Positions 1-11,867 of a DNA stretch of 64,000 nucleotides are shown here, one piece after another. Under the pieces are notes generated by a model. It was not told where the DNA came from, made no database searches, and worked only from the letters and a program-made list of their open reading frames with translations. This DNA comes from Coprinellus micaceus. Taxonomy: Eukaryota > Basidiomycota > Agaricomycetes > Agaricales > Psathyrellaceae. The position numbers and the translations under genes are program-made. The first letter of the stretch is position 1. The number at the start of each line of letters is the position of its first letter. The stretch is from NCBI GenBank assembly GCA_951394405.1, contig OX596339.1, positions 3,844,001 through 3,908,000 of the forward strand, read 5' to 3'.

Positions 1-1220
1 ACTCTTTGGCAGGAAAGTATTTCCATCGTTCTCGAACATGCGCCGATTAGTCCCGGAGAACAGTGTTTTGGCAAAGATCAAGGAGCGTCGCAAGTCATCG
101 AAAGCAACGGGCGATGGTAGTCACCAGAACCCCAGACCAATTGATGTTCCTGCTGGCGAGTCCGGCCAGCACCCTCAGCCTTGATTTTTTCTCGTCTATG
201 CGTTCCGAATAGATACAGTAATATGTTTGTACGCAGTCGTCGTCTAATATAGTAACCCTTGCTTCGTAAACAACCACAGCCCCCACTCAGCCATAAAGAG
301 GAACATTAGACGGCCGTAATGCATTTACGACGTGCCAAACCAGGAAACCCCGCCTGATACCTACCAAGGGGGTTTCCTCATCCCGCCTCACAAAATTACG
401 GACACTCGCCACGTTGACTTCACCCGCTCACTCCGTACAGCCCGGGCGCTCTCTTGTCAAACCATGTTTCATTTGAAGTCCTGGCCAACAGTCAACGGTA
501 TTCGTCGAGTGACGGCTCTGACGATGTCCTTTACCTCACTGAGGGATGACGTGTTCGAGCTTCCCTCCCTCCGTCGCGCCGAAGCCCAGGCCTGGTGAGC
601 GATGATTGAACTTGCCACCCTTGCATTTGTGCGGCAGACACTCGCCCCCGACACGATTGACAGTGCGCTGATAATGTCTGGTGGTGCATGCCAAGGATGA
701 TGTCGTCGGGCCGACAGGCCATCGGTGGCGGCGACAATAACCACCGGCTGATGCGGGGCCGAGGCGTGGTGATGCTTCGGATTGAGAGAGACTCTTATTT
801 TGACGGGCTTGACCAAGGGCACGCCGGTGGTGAACACGACCGCACCTCCAATGCATCTGGGTCTGATGTGCCATACCAAGCTCACCAACCAATTTAAACG
901 TTGAGAGCCATTCTGAAGGGTCATCGGGCTTGGCCCCTAGAGAAGGGATTATCATTTGAGGCAGACTTATTGGGGTGGAGCAGAGGCCCCCGTACTACAC
1001 AAGCGATACAATGTGACCGGCCATCCCAAAGAGGTAGTGATAGCCGCACTTCTCAAGTCACCTCATGGTTCTATAGTTTGCAGGTTCCTGCTGTGCTACC
1101 CACCAATACATAGACCCGTCAGACCCGCTGCAAGAGTGGCGGGTGTTTTAGCGAAGGTCAGCAATTAGCGAGTGTTAGCTATGAAGGTGAGTGAGTGTCG
1201 TTCACTCATGGGTACCCTGA
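1..1220. other. No recognisable gene
   Basis: I see no supportable gene in this stretch. Open frames exist on both strands but carry no family motif, and stops interrupt every extension. It may be decayed 5' sequence of the transposon-associated gene that follows. Confidence 0.5.
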
Positions 1221-1223
1221 TGA

Positions 1224-2077
1224 TATGACACTCGAATAGGCGGAGACATCATCCACGTTCAATCGCCTCAACATAACGTCATGCTCCTGAACAGCGGTTA
1301 TACGGCCGCGACCCAGGCAAAAGAGCACCCTTATACCTATTGCGATGTCTTGGGTATATTTCACGCGAACGTATCCTTCCTTGGAAGTCTTCCTGATGGG
1401 TCTCGATGCTACAGGCAGTGCAGAGTCGAGTTCCTCTGGGTTCGGCATTACGATGTTGTTCCTGGCCCTCCGTTCCACCTCGACACCATGAAACCACGGT
1501 CACTAGATCGTGCGGACTCATTCGGATTCATGGACCCTTCCAAAGCTTTGAGGGCTGTACACTTAATTCCGTGTTTTTACGGTGGTCGCGAAGAGGAGCC
1601 CTTGGTGCACCCATGGATTAAGGATGGTTTCGAACAAGAGAGATGGAAGTCTTACTACATCAACAAGTGCGTACCAATAAACCTGATGCCACCCTATCAA
1701 GTTTTGCTTATTTTCATCTGGACAGGTTCGTTGACCGAGATATGTTCATGAGGTACCAGTGGGGAATGTCTGTTGGTCACGATTACATGCATCGGGATTT
1801 CCCTCCACCATCCATCCCAGAAATAGGGCCGGAGTTCGACCACTGCTTGGGGATTGGACAGACTAAAGGTAGGCGTTCAATCGCCTCAGGTTTACAGTTA
1901 GGCTCAGCTTCTAAAGCAGCGGAAGGGGCTGGGGGTGATGATGAGGACGAGGCGGAGGCGGAGGGAGAAGAGGACTCGGGAGAAGAGGACGAAGGAGCTG
2001 AGGACTCCCCCGATGAAATGGACGACCGGGAATTGATGATGTACGATGAAATGTACAATAGCGCCCATATCTTTTAG
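1224..2077 (+). pseudogene. C-terminal part of a KDZ/Plavaka-transposon-associated protein
   Basis: Two exons, up to 1666 and 1726-2077, join across a 59-nt GT-AG intron (1667-1725) in matching phase. Exon 1 reads YDTRIGGDII, then LGIFHANV, VEFLWVRHYDVVPG and FGFMDP. Exon 2 begins FVDRDMFMRY and continues VGHDYMHRDF, then an acidic tail. This order (LGIFHA, EFLWVR, FGFxDP, HLIPxF, FVDRDMFMR, GVGH) is what I know from the C-terminal region of proteins found with Plavaka/KDZ CACTA-like transposons in agarics. Two tandem TGA codons (1218-1223) lie directly upstream and no N-terminal part was found, so this is either a truncated copy or one with an unrecognised upstream intron (a donor-like gtgagt lies near 1186 and an AG near 1240). 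The intact intron and open C-terminus suggest fairly recent loss. No transposase domain or terminal repeats were recognised nearby. Confidence 0.65.
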
Positions 2078-2262
2078 ACTCGAGGAGCTACCTACAGGCG
2101 CTTTCCTCTGGGAGCATGCAACTTGGTGCTTCCGAAGGCTGATTGACTCGGACATGATGCCAACCGCAGCCAATGATCAGTGAGTCAACCCGCTGCGAGA
2201 TCGAGCCTATATAGCGCATACTCGAGTGCCTACTGTTTCCTGCTGTTTCCGAATTCATCGAG

Positions 2263-2292
2263 TTCCCATCCCACTAATTCCCATCCCACTAA
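2263..2292. repeat. Perfect 15-bp tandem duplication
   Basis: The 15-mer TTCCCATCCCACTAA occurs twice back to back (2263-2277, 2278-2292), 30 bp upstream of the proposed RMI1-like start codon. It lies in the presumed 5' leader or promoter. Confidence 0.9.
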
Positions 2293-2321
2293 CGGACATT
2301 TGCTGTCAGCACGGAATCAGC

Positions 2322-3179
2322 ATGAAGGTATTCAAGGTGGACCGCAAAATCGAGGACACCGTGATATCCGACTATCAGTGCCCCTGCATTTCTGAGGTGA
2401 GATATATTCGACTTCATTAGGACACTTCTCAGATAGCCTTCATCTAGGAATGCGTCAGAAGAGCCTGCTTGGGCATTATCAAAGATATCGGCGAGGATCC
2501 CAACTTCACTTTCTCCCAATATCGCGAGGCAGTTCAGAAGGTTCTGCTCTGCACCTCACTGAGCGAGACGGCAATACCAGGAACTGGGCTTCCTGAGCGC
2601 ATCAACCAGAGCAAAGTCAACCACCTTCTCAAGGGGCCTGTGGTACTTGAGCTTATCCATATGACCGACATAGGGATCAGTGCATTGACCCTGGAGAGAG
2701 TTCGACAGGATCGGGAACGTCGTATGTTTCTCGATAAGTTGGAGAAGACTCCCTCTCCAGAGGGTCAAGCCCTTCGCGAGTTGGAATGGCTGAAGCCTAA
2801 ACTGGACAAATATCCCAGAAGGCGCCTCAAGCTGATCCTAAGTGGCGGCTCCCTGGATCTGCAAGCAATTGAGCTGGAGACGCTGCCATTCAAGTTAGGC
2901 GAGACAGCCATGGGTGTCAAGGTGCGAGTATCAGTCATTTGGCTATCAGCATCTTACTGATGTATGTTTTGGTAGATTCGGTTGACTGATGTGCCAATTA
3001 TTGGAGGAATTGCGTATCTGCGTAATGACAATGTTTTTGACATGGGGGGTGCTGTCCCTGAGCTTGAAAGGGGACACCAAATTCGATTGTACGAGGAGCT
3101 TGTAAGGCGGATGGATGAGGATGACGCCGAAGCCACAGTCTGTCCCACCCATCCAATTCTGTGGAGTTGTTTCAGCTGA
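2322..3179 (+). CDS. RMI1: RMI1-like protein (RecQ-mediated genome instability)
   Basis: Three exons, 2322-2396, 2448-2921 and 2976-3179, with 51- and 54-nt introns both in phase 0, giving about 250 aa. RMI1 is the OB-fold subunit of the RecQ helicase/topoisomerase III complex that dissolves recombination intermediates in the nucleus. The middle shows the family pattern: an N-terminal helical stretch, ETAIPGTGLPERI, then LELIHMTDIGISAL, a YPRRRLKLILSGG strand pair, IELETLPFKLGETAMGVKV, and after intron 2 VPIIGGIAYL and VFDMGG, which match the DUF1767/OB-fold core. The C-terminus ends soon after the OB-fold, so the protein is short, as the minimal yeast form is. The N-terminal 25 residues before intron 1 are less typical, so the true start could lie in another upstream exon. 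It stands alone between decayed sequences. Identification rests on motif memory only. Confidence 0.68.
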
Positions 3180-5856
3180 CCCTTCTCAAATATCATGTTG
3201 TTATTTAGATTCAAGGTGTTTCCTCTGAAAGCCTATATATGCCTCAGTCAGCCACAAGGGGCAGCGCTATATGTAGCTGATGTGCTTCAATAATTGAATT
3301 CACGTGCGACTCGTCAGGATCCACTTCGCCATGAAGAAAACCAGGACGCCACCTGAGCGAAGGTGTATGCCAGTTGGCCGCCCTTCTGCCCATGCTCCCA
3401 TGACCGGCCTCGAAGCGGCGGAAGTGAAGAGGTAAGGCGCCTAATGGTAATACTCATTGAGTCAGCAACGCGCAAGAGGCGTCACTTATCTACCGTTTCG
3501 CTAGACTATTCCGGCCTTACCCGTTCGTTGCGAGTAAGGAGACGAAGGAAATCCTGGCGCTTAGGCCGGCTGCCTTTAGGCGCCGAGCCAATCAGTGCAT
3601 GGCGTAGCGTGGTCGGAGTGCGAACTTAGCAAGTCCGCTGTGAGTCGATGCCAGGTTCTAACCCATCACGTCCTTCCGTCTCCTCCCATCTACGAGTCGG
3701 TTCCCTCTAATTTCATGGAGTTGTCCATCCGGTACGTCGCTCAAGTTCACGACATGATGGCGACGACGAACTCGACTTCGCCTCAACACTCCAGAATCCG
3801 ATTGCCCCAGTGCGTGTGGAGACATGCTCGTTCCTCTTCTTGCTGTGGGTAGCTGCGAACATGCCAGTCTCAGAACCCAATGGGGCACTTACGTGTTCCC
3901 TTCTTGCTTTTAGCCCTCGAAAACGATCGAATTTTCGATGTGCAGTCCATCCTTATCGCCCGACCGACCATCCTCAGGGACCACAGGGCTGAGATTAGTT
4001 CCTGGGCACCCTCACTTGTAACCCGCCAAGAGAGTTGAGGGCGAGTCGGGGTTCGGGCATGCGGAGAACTGGGTCACCCTTGGGTAGGGTCTTGAGAAGA
4101 TGTAGGCCTGGGAGTTCACTAGATCTTCGGCGCTGGGGGGTAAGCAGGAGCGCAGTTTCACTACCCGCGATTTGGATACTGAGTACTCACCTTGTTCTAG
4201 ATCTCACCCCAATCATCCCGTTCGTCAACTGCGCTTGCAACACGCACTGCGAATGGTCCGTGGAAGGTCCCATGCTTCTCATCGAGTCAGGCTCGGGCTG
4301 TAGAACGAGGTAAGCACTCCATTCCTTTCGTCCTCAAACACCGAGCCACACCTCACCTCGATCCCCAGACCTCCGCCCTTGCCGTCCATACCCAAGCCTC
4401 GGCCCACTTCAATCTTGAAACGCCGACCCCATTTGCTCTCGAGAACTCAGGTGCCGCGCTCTTCTATAACCCCCAACGGCTCTGGGGGTTGAATGTGAAC
4501 AACCGCAATCGGCATGGTCTACGAGTGGGTTTCGATCTCCCTGGTTCGATATTCGACGGACTAAAGCACCTTTGTAGAGTAGGATTGTGCACTAGATCCA
4601 GGAACCGGAGGCGAGCACCAATTCAACTTTCAACCGCCCGCGAGAGTCATCCACCGACTAGATTTGGCCGTGTCAACTTGAACACACCTTTGGGCGGATC
4701 CTCGAGATCAACCTCCGAGTCTGAAGAAAGCAGCAAGCTTGAAGGTGAGCGCGACTGTGTGCCTCAGAACGTGACCAATGCACTAACGAACGAGCTAACG
4801 AGGTCCCTATGTGCGCGGAGTGAGGCTGACCTGCCTCTCGCTGGCTCGCCCGACAGGGGCTCATAGCTTCCCTTATTAGCTGTTTCAACGCAGCCCTGAC
4901 CTTCGACGACCACACGATGGTTCATAGCACCCAGAACTTCAACGAAACTCTCAGCCTATCCCCGACGAGTACAACGACGAAGCCACCTAGCACAGACACC
5001 ATGGAACGGCGAGGAAACATGAAACACGCCCGCAGTCACCAATCACCGTGCAGTTCACCAATTTGACCCTGGTGCGCACGCAAGACTTCCCAGCCTTAGA
5101 AAGATGGCGATGGCGAAAGCACCGATGTCTTCAACGGATACCTTTCCAAAGCATGTCACCCGGTTCCCATCGATGACGGAGAGGAGGCTGGGGTTGGAGA
5201 AGAATGGGAAGTGGGGTGGGTCGCAGAATGAGCCAGAGGCAGAGCCGGAAGTCAAGAAAGTTAAGCGCTCGCCGCAGTAGAAGGAAGTGGGGATGATGAA
5301 GATCTCGATGCTTTCGCTGCCGCCCCGACAACTCCCAACACCCTCCTCTTCCTTATTACCTCTGTCCCTCAAGTCGGAGGAGAGCAATGCCTCCATGAGC
5401 GCTACGTAGGGCCGTACATCCGCCTTCAGCGTGCAATGTACTCGGCGAGCAGCAGGTCCTGGGTTCGCCCCCCAGACCAGACCAGCAACCAGAGAAGCCG
5501 GAGAAGTCGAGGCTGAACAGGTGCAAGGACAGCTCAGGGAATGTGTTCTCGCTTTCTTACCGTCGTGCAAACCGCATCCATTCCAGTCATGATCAAACCC
5601 TCTTTCAATTTGACTTCTTCCTTCTGCGATGACCCACCCTCGCCTTGGTTGCCTTGGTTAACTTATCCATTCGTTATTTATTGTTTGAACCCCTACCAAA
5701 TAGATGCATCTATCCCTGTACTATTGTACTACCCGTCATTCAAGTGGTCTTCTTTATGCCTTCGCCATTCTTATGTCATCGTACTTCTCCCACATTCCTT
5801 TAGTACCTTACGCCCACGTTCTTGCTGGTCAGCTTCTTGTGCTAGACCTCGACGAT
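3180..5856. other. Gene-free, decayed stretch
   Basis: No gene with supporting motifs was found. Several donor-like sites (for example gtaaggcg after 3432 and gtaagcac near 4311) follow short open segments, as expected for decayed spliced genes, but I recognise no family. A minus-strand open frame at 5055-5570 contains the string VSVEDIGAFA, reminiscent of NmrA-like proteins. It is too isolated to call. Confidence 0.5.
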
Positions 5857-6372
5857 GGCCACTTCCTCATCGATGGCAAGGGCATCTCCTTGGTCAAATG
5901 GCCTCCATCATCTCCAAGCAGCTCCTCTCTGGCCAAAGTTGCCAGGTGCGAGGAGGTTAACATCTCCGGCAGCGTCTTTAGGAACAAGGTGTGTACACCT
6001 GCACTTGGAATAGCAGCAGACGCTCAACCGCTCAACCGTATGCAGCTCCACTACCACAGCTTCCTCACATCGTCACCCCCAAGAAGCCTGGCCCGTTCCA
6101 CCACCTTCAAAGTCGTCTACAGCGCCATCCGTGGAATGGTTCCCCACAAGTCTGCCCGCGGGGCTGCCGCCCTGGGATACCTTAGCCTCTTTGAGGACGA
6201 CCGCAAGAAGCGCATGGTCGTCCCCGAGGCTATGAGATTGCCGAGGTTGAAGCATGGCCGCAAGTACTGCACTGTCAAGGTTCGTCGTGGTACTCTGGCT
6301 CGGGAGGCAGAGTACTGATTGGTGTACAGTGCAGCACGAGGACACCATCGGCCGTCCCGAAGGGAAGCGCAA
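5857..6372 (+). pseudogene. RPL16: Decayed ribosomal protein uL13 (L13a/L16) copy
   Basis: Pieces of the large-subunit protein uL13 appear in order but in alternating frames: HFLIDGKG at about 5861, HLLGQMASIISKQLLSGQ in another frame, then CEEVNISGSVFRNK back in the first. A 57-nt intron (5989-6045) is followed by LHYHSF, PHIVTPKKPGPFHH shifted again, then VVYSAIRGMVPHKSARGAAA and KKRMVVPEAM through GRKYCTVK. A further intron leads to a final piece ending GRPEGKRK near 6372. At least four frame changes make it non-functional. Because introns are still in place, it is a duplicated copy and not a retrocopy. The functional locus must be elsewhere in the genome. Confidence 0.85.
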
Positions 6373-6399
6373 GGTAGGCCAAGTCCTTATGTTGTGCAG

Positions 6400-7787
6400 A
6401 CCCCGACGCTGACGTCTTCCAAGGGACGTGGTGGTGGTGTCGGTCTAGAGGGCGGACGTGTAGCTCGCTCCGCTGAGGATGGCGGGCGAGGCGATAAAAG
6501 ACAGACATGTACCAGATCCGCCTCTCGCAGGGATCCCTACTCGTTTTCACGGTGGGTATTTAGAGCACCGACGAGTTCACTGCTCTGGAATTTCCGCGTC
6601 TCTGTTGCTTCTGGACGCAACAGCCACCCCACTGTTTCCGACGAGTGAGGTGGTTCACTTTGTGCATCGCGTGAGTGAACTCTTGCCCTTGCTCTTTCCC
6701 GCCCGCTGCCACCTTCCTTCGCTCCTCAGTGTCAAACATCAAGCCCCGACTTCGAACCAGAACACCACCCTCTGGCAAATGTATGTGTGGATACCGCGTT
6801 GCACACGCTCTTCTGTGTTCAGCCAGCAGCATTGTCCTAGGTTCATTCCAGGTGAGTATCACATCTTTGCCGTTCTTCCATCCTCCTGACCCACCCAATC
6901 CCGAAGGATGCTTTTCAACTCTCTCCATGATCGAGACTCTCGGTAAGTGGTGGATTCAAACCTTTTCCCCTCTCCACACTCTTCTTCACCGGAATTAAAA
7001 GTCGTGAGTACCTCTTTCACAGCGACCTATGCACACAACTTGAAGTGCGGAGGGGCGCGAATACCGTTCCTCGGTGAAGGTGCATTCCTGCCATCTTCTA
7101 TTCTTGTCTAGTCAATTCGACTCACAGGCCTTAGTTTCCTCACCGTCCTCCTCCACCTACTGCGGAGGTTTTGCTCTCGGGATCTGCTCTCGGGATCGAT
7201 GCTGTCGCCGGACGCTATGGTTGGGGTTCAGCAGGTTGGATGAGGTCGACTAGGCGCTCGACCGGGCACTTGTTTGGCTAAGTTTAATTATATCAATCTA
7301 CTACAGCTTTGGCCAGCGTTCTTTCTGTCCCATGGTTAGGCGTTGGTGTGGCAGCGGCTAGAGGTGGTGGCCCAGGAATAAGGTTGACTGTAGCTCGACC
7401 TAGCGGTAAGTTCCATTCGCTCGCGTAGTTCAGGATGTGCTGCTACTACCCAGCACTGAGGACCCGTTTTAGCACACATTGAAGGGTTTCCACTCCAAGG
7501 CTGGATGCTGGATGCCTAAGACGGTCTGTCACGGTTGTAGTTTCCTTCGCAGCAACTCGGGGTGTTCGAGTGCTGTGAGAGTGATTCCCGATGACTCCTT
7601 CCACCCTGGGTTAGCCGCAGCGGGCTGCGGGGATGTGTACCGGGTCACACTATGTGACTTGCTCACCATATAAAAGGTACACAGGGTTTATTTCTGCCCC
7701 TCCGTTTTTTGATTGTTGCAACTTGGTATAGAGCTCCTTTTTTTTTTTAGTTCTTCGGTCGTACTCATGCTTTGGTTTTACCAACAG
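6400..7787. other. No recognisable gene
   Basis: I see nothing supportable here apart from a perfect 13-bp direct duplication (TGCTCTCGGGATC at 7172-7184 and 7185-7197) and donor-like sites typical of decayed exons. Confidence 0.45.
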
Positions 7788-7796
7788 GGCTCCAGT

Positions 7797-9318
7797 ATGA
7801 CACACGAACGGGACAAAGAGAATGAAAGCACAAACCCAGGACCCACCCGGACAGAACTGAAAAGAAAAGTGGGCACAGACGACCCGCTCGCGCAAGGCAT
7901 GACTGCGAAGCAGTATGCATTTCATCCTCCAACTCCAAGCGCGATAATTCTAAGTAAGCTCCAGAGCTCGCACGGATCCTCTGGTGCACCACGGTTGGCA
8001 TTTTGGGAGGACCATTTGTACGTTCTGTAGGGTATACACCATCATACGAGATGGGCTTTCCCGCACTATGCAATTAGAACTCGGAAGACTCGAAAGGAGC
8101 GGACTGTCCTCGGGGTAGGCTCTACATGCCCGAAAAAAGCTTGCGCTCAACTCCCCTGCTATAGCGATAAGAAAGACCAAGAGATTTATGAACATCTGTT
8201 GTCGCTGTCCTCTGGCTTGGAGGAGAGGCTGAATAAAGGGACTGAACAGGAGGTTTTCTATGTTTCTGAGATGGTGAGTCCTTTCCTTGTCGCCAGCCCC
8301 GTCTTGGTCTTCATCATTCACTATAAATAACGAAGGGTTCATCAACCGCTCGATCTGACAACACAAAATCCCTGAAGTCTGTTATCGTGGATTGGATAAC
8401 CCCCCCTTATGGGGTTCTCTCTCCCCCCATTCAGCGAAACGTCAAGACAGACAGAGGTTTCCATCATGCGGCCACAGGAGCTCTGCTGTGTCCCGTCAAC
8501 CTGAACTGGGAAGACCCAAAGTCAGCACGTTGACCTTCGAGTTTTCTTCAACTTTTACTAATATGTGGCATCTCGAACGTTCCGTATAACCCAGGATTCG
8601 AGAAGATTTGCAGGCAGGAACGCTCGTCCCAACTGGGGACATGTGGCCGAGATTCCTGTACCGAAACTACGAATATGATGTGACCAACCCCTGGAAAGGT
8701 CTGTTCCAGAGTACCCTGCTTGTATCTGTGAGCGAACAACCTTTTATTGACGTTGAAGTCATCTAAAGTATCGCTACCCATTAGGCTTACAAGCATGTTT
8801 TTACCTCTCCCAGCTCTGTGGGGGTAGATAGAGGAAGCCGAGCCACGAGGTCATGCAATGCGGTGAGGCACGGTATGAAGCGTGTCACTGTCGCATCTAT
8901 TGCCTATATCGCGACCCAGGTGCGTCCATTCCTCCCGAGAATCGATGAAAATGTTCACGTCGTAGTTCTGTAGGTCCGCTTCACCTTAAGCGCGACCCCT
9001 GTATTCTCAAGGACGGACAAAATAACCGACTCCGAATTCTTCTATAGCCTCGTTTTGGACCTTCTCGAGGATCCCGAGGAAGGCACGGAAGTTCATGCGT
9101 TGCTTGCATGGTGGGATAGGTTAGTCGCCTTGTGAATTGCTGAATATCGCTCGCTTTCTGAGAACCCAAAAAGGCAAATATTTCCCTCTTTCCTGACCGC
9201 TACGCGCACGATTCATGCAGACTCAGTGTATGCTAGAATCAAGGACATCCGCGCACGTCAGGAACAGTTACCCGCCGGCTCTGCCGGCGGACCTAGCAAC
9301 TCTCCAGGCGGTTCGTAG
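7797..9318 (+). CDS. DUF6698-like basidiomycete protein
   Basis: Proposed exons are 7797-7953, 8119-8273, 8336-8520, 8595-8727, 8785-8919, 8974-9119 and 9174-9318, all in consistent phase, giving about 351 aa. The last five introns (54-74 nt) have clear GT-AG borders. The first intron (165 nt) and the start codon are the least certain. The recognisable part begins VIVDWITPP, then NVKTDRGFHH, TGALLCPVNLNW, DVTNPWKGLFQSTLLVSAYK, HVFTSPSSV, TRSCNAVRHGM, VASIAYIATQVRF, LVLDLLEDPEE, LLAWWDRQIFPS and a basic C-terminal tail. This block order is that of the multi-copy fungal family catalogued as DUF6698, whose function is unknown. I infer an intact copy because five consecutive splice junctions preserve the frame. 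Its neighbours do not suggest a role. Confidence 0.7.
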
Positions 9319-10003
9319 TCTGGTTAACGTCGCTCCATAGAGCATCGAAGATCCTCCACCCTCATCCTCATTCTCTGCTGGTCACCAGCCTAGACGGTTC
9401 GATGCAACCCCCAACCTGACCTACCAGCCCTCAATAGATGAACGCTAATCTCGTATTTCCCCCGATCTTGCATGCATATAACCTCGGTAGAAAGCTACGT
9501 GTATGTTGTATACTCTGTGGAGTTGCTTTACCATTGTCAACATAGAGTCCCCAGACTTCTGTTTCCTTCAACTGCCCCAGTGATGATTTGAATAGTCGCA
9601 AGAAAACCGAGACTCGATGAGTCGATTTGACCCCCGTCCCTCCTCACACCCATCTCGAAATTTCACGCAGTCATGGCCATTTCTACGGAACTCAAAACTT
9701 GGGGGGTTGAGCAGTTAGAACTTGAACAAACGCAACACCGAGTCGCTGGGCGTCAATAGTTCAAAGTCCGTTGAAATTCAGAAGCCAATCTTACCAGCGA
9801 GCGGACTTCGTATTTCTTACAACTCCGCCATCTCCCACCTCCCAAACGACGACGACGACGACTCCTCTCTGCCAGAGCTTGATGGATATGCCGTTTGCGA
9901 GGATCACCTGCTCTAAAGGTTGTGTAGAAACCGCTAACTTGGGGGCTAGGGAATTCGGAGGCTCCAGGTCAGAGATTGGTACTGTCCTTATCTTCCGAAA
10001 TCC
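9319..10003. other. No recognisable gene
   Basis: This is the 3' flank of the DUF6698-like gene. Short open frames only, with no family motif. Confidence 0.5.
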
Positions 10004-10012
10004 GCCCCCTTC

Positions 10013-10103
10013 ATCTCAGTCACTATGGAACGACCCCCTTGAAGGCCTATTAATTTAGTGTTCCAATGGGGCCTTAAGGGGGTCGTTCCATAGTGACTGA
10101 GAT
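10013..10103. mobile_element. 91-bp palindromic MITE-like insertion with 9-bp target duplication
   Basis: The 91-bp unit starts ATCTCAGTCACTATGG and ends with its exact reverse complement. The outer 28 bases of each arm are a perfect inverted repeat, and pairing continues imperfectly inward around an AT-rich centre. It is flanked on both sides by the identical 9-mer GCCCCCTTC (10004-10012 and 10104-10112), as expected for a target-site duplication. It carries no gene. A 9-bp duplication is typical of Mutator-like elements, so a very short non-autonomous relative or foldback element is the simplest reading. Confidence 0.8.
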
Positions 10104-10925
10104 GCCCCCTTCTACTACTCCCCCTTCTTTTGAATGGCCCTAAGATTTGCCCCTGAGGGCGTCAGTGTCGGATGCTTGTCGAGACTTCCCTGGATTGCCT
10201 CAGGTGAGCAGGACGTTCCGGCTGATGGCTCTACTCGATAGACGCAGGGAACAGCTCTGGCTCACACAACGCCCGAACAGGAGGCTCTGAAACCGTAAAT
10301 GAGATCCTTTCGCACTGACCAAGAAGGCCAGAGATTCAGCAATTCCTTCGGATTAAGCTTCCGAAGACATCCTCCGTCTCGCAGGCATGGACCACTGTTT
10401 CGCGACAACCGTGGCGGCGCTCATGGTTTTCAGCGGGGCCGACTTACATGTACTCCTCCACTTCAGGCCGGGATTCATGGGTACTCGCATTCGAGCAGCG
10501 AGTCCCTCAGACCGCATTGTGGTGTTCACCGTTCTAGGTCATAAAGTCGGGTTTTCGTCGAGTCATGGATGCTGATTTGACTTGTTACTCTTAGATCCTT
10601 CCCAAAGGCGAGAGCAGCACTAGCCTATACATCGTGAGCTCTCCCTGGCCGCAACCCGCCGCTCCTGGCTGGCGCTCGGCCCCCCTCGTGCCCGCCCCCA
10701 TGTCTGGTCCTTCCGTTGAACGCGCCTCGCTTTCGGGCATAATTCGGGCCTCAGTTCCTTGTCGGAGACCCTCGTCAGATGAGGTAAGTACCCGATTCTT
10801 CACTCCCTCCTGCCGACTCATCATCATCACTCTCGCTGGCCTAGTTCAGTCTTCACCACTCACCGATTGACTGCTCTATTCTGGCCCGAGCTAGGCATTT
10901 TGACTCACTAGGCATCACAGGAACG

Positions 10926-10964
10926 CAGAAGGAGTCAACAGAAGGAGTCAACAGAAGGAGTCAA
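10926..10964. repeat. Three perfect 13-bp tandem copies
   Basis: CAGAAGGAGTCAA is repeated three times without a mismatch. Each unit contains GAGTCA. Length variation by replication slippage is likely. Confidence 0.9.
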
Positions 10965-11867
10965 TCTGGATGCGCAGGCGATTTATATCAACCTGAGCCT
11001 GTGCACAGCCTATGGTAAAAGCGCCCCCCACCTCAAGCGACCCGTTGACTTTGCTCTCCCCATTCAATAGCGCAATACTGTAACCTTGACACAAACCAGC
11101 TCCCAGGTTCGATTGATCTTCACTCTCATCTTTCTCCCTATCTAATGGCCCTATTCAGAACACATACTATGCGTTGTAAATCATCCGACTTGGCAGAACC
11201 GGGGATCCAAACGGTCGAGGGGAACCGATGGCGGTATGTGTCTTCCCATCCCCTCTACCGCTCGTCTGCTTCAATTTCGAAGGTGTCAGAAACCTCAACA
11301 CGGAGAGCAAGCTCAGGACCGTACACGTGAGCTGCTATTCGCCCTGCCGAAGCTCTCACTCATGGATTATCTTTAGTCGAGGACCTTGGGGATGATGTGT
11401 TGGATACCATGAGTTTCCACGCATTCAGTGCCCAAGTGTTGCAATCGTCCAACACAGATATTCTTCATCAACTACAGGGGACTCCGCCACTGGGCATTAC
11501 CAAGGCGCAGTTTCTCCATGTCTTTAATCAATGCTCCCTTTGTGCCAACTGGTGCTTTGTGGAATGTTGTCATACCCATGATTGTCGCGGACGCGTTCTC
11601 CTTACTCAAGCCAACAATTTCAACCTAATCGAAGGGCTCCTTTCTTGTGAGCCCCACGCTGGTCTTAGTCGCTTCGACATGCATCGACTCTTTGCTTTCT
11701 GCGGGACCTGTGAATGTATTGGCCTTCAGGGTACATTCAACCTTCATAGCTGCTAGTTTACCACAGCCGTAGTCGTAGCCTTCTACTTGTACCATATGGG
11801 CCCTTCTTGCGGTAATGTCCAGACTATGAACCAGGCTCCACCCCCTTGCTGATACAGGCGCGGCATC

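Noticed and set aside
1783..2058. Minus-strand Ser-rich frame
   Set aside because: Complement of the acidic Glu/Asp tail of the transposon-associated protein.
5055..5570. Minus-strand 171-aa frame with VSVEDIGAFA, suggestive of an NmrA-like protein
   Set aside because: Only one short NmrA-like string is present. No nucleotide-binding motif and no neighbouring exon could be found.
11397..11756. 119-aa Cys-rich plus-strand frame
   Set aside because: Cysteines show no regular spacing, competing open frames overlap it, and no splice partner or family resemblance was found.
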